6,588 nt of DNA from an uncultured Lachnospiraceae bacterium (lineage in GTDB: Bacteria > Bacillota > Clostridia > Lachnospirales > Lachnospiraceae). Below, piece by piece: positions 4,721-6,588 of the stretch. Position 1 is the first letter of the stretch. The number at the start of each line of letters is the position of its first letter. Location of the stretch: contig CADCPP010000089.1 in NCBI GenBank assembly GCA_902803355.1, forward strand, positions 1 to 6,588, read 5' to 3'. The notes under the pieces are model-generated. The model was not told the origin of the DNA and ran no database searches. It worked only from the letters and a program-made list of their open reading frames with translations. A program made the translations under genes and the position numbers.

Positions 4721-6588
4721 CAAACGATCCTCTTGAATTTCTTTTCCAGTTCGGTCTCGCTGAAGCGGATCATGGTCGGCCGGCCGTGCGGGCAGGCATA
4801 GGGATTGTCCAGCGTGAGCAGTTCCTTAAACAGCGCTTCCGCCTCCGCAAAGGACAGCTTGTCGCCGCCTTTGACCGCTGCCTTGCAGCTCATCATGGCC
4901 ACTCTGGCTTCCAGCGTCTGGTTCGGCATGCGCGTCCTGTCCTCTGCCAGTTCATCCAGCAACTCCAGAAAGACCTCCTGAGAGTCAAGACTGAACATGT
5001 TGTCGGGGATCCCGGAGACCGCGATCTCCCGTCCGCCTAAAGAACTGATCTCAAAGCCGAGCTTTTCGAAGCTTTCTTCGTAGGTTTCCAGCGTATGCTG
5101 CTGCGCGGCATTTAACGTCAGCAGCAGCGGCGGGTCAAGCTGCTGCACGGTCACGCTTTTGTCCGCAAGCGACTTCATGGTCCGCTCAAACAGGATCTTT
5201 TCGTGTACGGCGTGCTGGTCCGCGATAAGCAGCCATCCGTTCACTTCCATCAGCCAGTAGGTATCAAAGACCTGGCCGATCAGGCGGAAGTTTTCGATCT
5301 TCTGCGCAGGGCTTACGATGCGCGGATAGCTGACTTCCTCGCGAAGCATATGTTCCAGAAGTCTCCGGTCTTCCTCGGCCCGGTACTCTCCTCTGTCTTC
5401 ACGGATGAGCTCCGGTCTTCCGGAGGACGCAGGAGCCACGCTTTCGGATGCAGCCGGCACAGGCCCCGCAGCGGTTCCCTCTCCGGAAGGCTTATTCCAC
5501 GGTCCGTCAAAAAGGCTGGCCTGCTCCGCCTGTCTGATCACGCTTTCCCTTGCGCTGGCGATCCCGCTCTTTCCGCTATCTCCCGCTGCCTGCGCAGCCT
5601 CGCCCGCAGGCGCAGCCGTCGGTGTTTCAGCCGGTGCCGCCTGCGCTGCCTTATCTTCGGCAGGCTTCCTCTCCTGCGCAGCTTTCTCTTCTTCCGCTTT
5701 CACTTCCGGGATCAGATCCCGGGCAAAAAGGGTCTCGCGGATCGCGTGATAGACCACATCGAAGATGAGTTTTTCTTCCCGGAAGCGGACCTCCATCTTG
5801 GTCGGATGCACGTTGACGTCAAGCATGGACGCATCCATGGTCAGCTGCAGCACCGCGACCGGAAACTTATGCTGCATGGTCAGCCCGTGATAGGCCTGCT
5901 CGATCGCCCGCATCAGCAGCGGGCTTTTGATAAAGCGGCCGTTCACGAAGGTCAGCTCCATGCTCCTGTTGCCGCGGCAGAGCGTGGGCAGTCCGATATA
6001 TCCGAAGACGCGGATACCCTTTTCCTCATAATTGAGCGGACGCATGAGCCCGGCGGTTTCCCGGCCGTAGAGCGTATACAGCACATCCCTCATCTGATAG
6101 GCTGCGCCGGTCTGCAGCTTCAGCCTCCCGTCAGCCGTGAGCGACATGGCAACGCCCGCGCGGGATAGGCAAAGCTGCTCCATGAGCGTCGCCACGTAGG
6201 AGGTTTCTGTCTGCGCGGATTTCAGAAATTTACGCCGCACCGGCGTATTATAGAACAGGTCCTTCACGATAAACGTGGTCCCATCGGCGGCCGGCGCAGG
6301 TTCCTGAAGCAGTACGCTGCCGCCCTCGATGACATAGCGAAAGCCGCTTTCTTCCTCCCGTGTTTTCGTCAGAAGTTCGACTCTGGCCACGGAAGCGATG
6401 CTGGAGAGCGCTTCACCGCGAAAGCCGAGCGAAGACAGGGCGAACAGATCATCCGCGTCCGTGATCTTGCTGGTCGCATGCCGCGCGAAGGCCGTGGGAA
6501 CGTCTTCGGCAGGAATACCCGATCCGTTATCACTTACCCGGATCAGATCGATGCCCCCTCCGCGGATCTCAACGGCGATCTCCGTGGC
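4720..6588 (-). CDS. mutL: DNA mismatch repair protein MutL, endonuclease type (5' end off right edge)
   Basis: 622 residues are present; by family comparison about 40 are missing at the N-terminus. MutL couples MutS mismatch recognition to strand cutting. Numbering from the window edge, the GHKL ATPase domain shows DNGSGIP (20-26), FARHATSKI (34-42) and GFRGEALSSI (55-64), then FYNTPVRRKFLKS and DVNVHPTKMEVRF (257-269). An Ala/Pro/Glu-rich linker of about 110 residues follows (about 294-406) and looks disordered. The C-terminal domain has the nicking motif DQHAVHEKILFE (457-468), SCKAAVKGGD (567-576) and CPHGRP (599-604). These mark the MutH-independent class that makes its own nick. QQLDPP (482-487) lies where Bacillus subtilis MutL has its clamp-binding QEMIVP. 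A second clamp-like motif, QASLF (356-360), lies in the linker. A GTG at 6388-6390 is internal (valine), not a start. It overlaps miaA by one base. Confidence 0.98.
   Translation of the reverse strand, partial: ATEIAVEIRGGGIDLIRVSDNGSGIPAEDVPTAFARHATSKITDADDLFALSSLGFRGEALSSIASVARVELLTKTREEESGFRYVIEGGSVLLQEPAPAADGTTFIVKDLFYNTPVRRKFLKSAQTETSYVATLMEQLCLSRAGVAMSLTADGRLKLQTGAAYQMRDVLYTLYGRETAGLMRPLNYEEKGIRVFGYIGLPTLCRGNRSMELTFVNGRFIKSPLLMRAIEQAYHGLTMQHKFPVAVLQLTMDASMLDVNVHPTKMEVRFREEKLIFDVVYHAIRETLFARDLIPEVKAEEEKAAQERKPAEDKAAQAAPAETPTAAPAGEAAQAAGDSGKSGIASARESVIRQAEQASLFDGPWNKPSGEGTAAGPVPAASESVAPASSGRPELIREDRGEYRAEEDRRLLEHMLREEVSYPRIVSPAQKIENFRLIGQVFDTYWLMEVNGWLLIADQHAVHEKILFERTMKSLADKSVTVQQLDPPLLLTLNAAQQHTLETYEESFEKLGFEISSLGGREIAVSGIPDNMFSLDSQEVFLELLDELAEDRTRMPNQTLEARVAMMSCKAAVKGGDKLSFAEAEALFKELLTLDNPYACPHGRPTMIRFSETELEKKFKRIV
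4729..4734 (-). promoter_or_regulatory. Ribosome binding site for miaA inside mutL
   Basis: AAGAGG on the minus strand in the last codons of mutL, eight bases before the ATG at 4720. The spacing favours this ATG over the adjacent TTG at 4723. Confidence 0.6.

Noticed and set aside
4721..4723. TTG start for miaA one codon before the ATG
   Set aside because: The ATG is adjacent, better spaced from the ribosome binding site, and forms the usual stop-start overlap with mutL.
5371..5709. Possible repeat array in the mutL linker (recurring CTGCGCAGC-like words)
   Set aside because: The repeats are irregular and fit a codon-biased Ala/Gln/Pro/Glu-rich linker. There is no unit length or spacing to suggest a true array.
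5203..6168. Plus-strand open frame of 321 codons opposite mutL
   Set aside because: It is a mirror of MutL motifs and the Ala-rich linker, with Arg/Ser-rich low-complexity translation and no family features.

Overview
The window is a compact block of housekeeping genes, all on the minus strand, so it reads from the right edge to the left. The sequence is GC-rich by eye, with short A+T-rich promoter regions. The proteins look like those of a Firmicute, probably of the class Clostridia: an endonuclease-type MutL, an L27 core of the AHKKGVGSTKNGRD type, a Rep-like helicase N-terminus, and clear AGGAGG-type ribosome binding sites. The genus cannot be named from this sequence alone.

In transcription order (right to left): mutL (5' end off the window, mismatch-repair endonuclease) overlaps miaA (tRNA A37 dimethylallyltransferase) by one base. 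A strong TTGACA/TATTGT promoter with an upstream A-tract then starts a new unit with a structured leader, followed by rplU (L21) and rpmA (L27), and closed by an intrinsic terminator. Past the terminator and a second stable hairpin comes obgE (ribosome-associated GTPase). A short A+T-rich gap carries a good sigma-A-type promoter for gltX (glutamyl-tRNA synthetase). The gltX stop codon is followed directly by the ATG of a superfamily 1 (UvrD/Rep-type) helicase that runs off the left edge.

Functionally there are three units: genome maintenance plus tRNA modification (mutL-miaA), large-subunit proteins and assembly (rplU-rpmA-obgE), and tRNA charging plus a helicase (gltX-helicase). The most notable points are: L27 has no Firmicute-type N-terminal extension, and the usual neighbour gene for its processing protease Prp is missing; the rplU leader can fold as a pseudoknot; a terminator and a hairpin stand between rpmA and obgE with no visible promoter for obgE; a clamp-binding-like QASLF motif lies in the MutL linker; and gltX and the helicase share a frame across one stop codon. 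No mobile element, CRISPR array, tRNA or rRNA was seen, and no gene-free stretch exceeds 300 bases. I found no clear evidence of a wholly new system.
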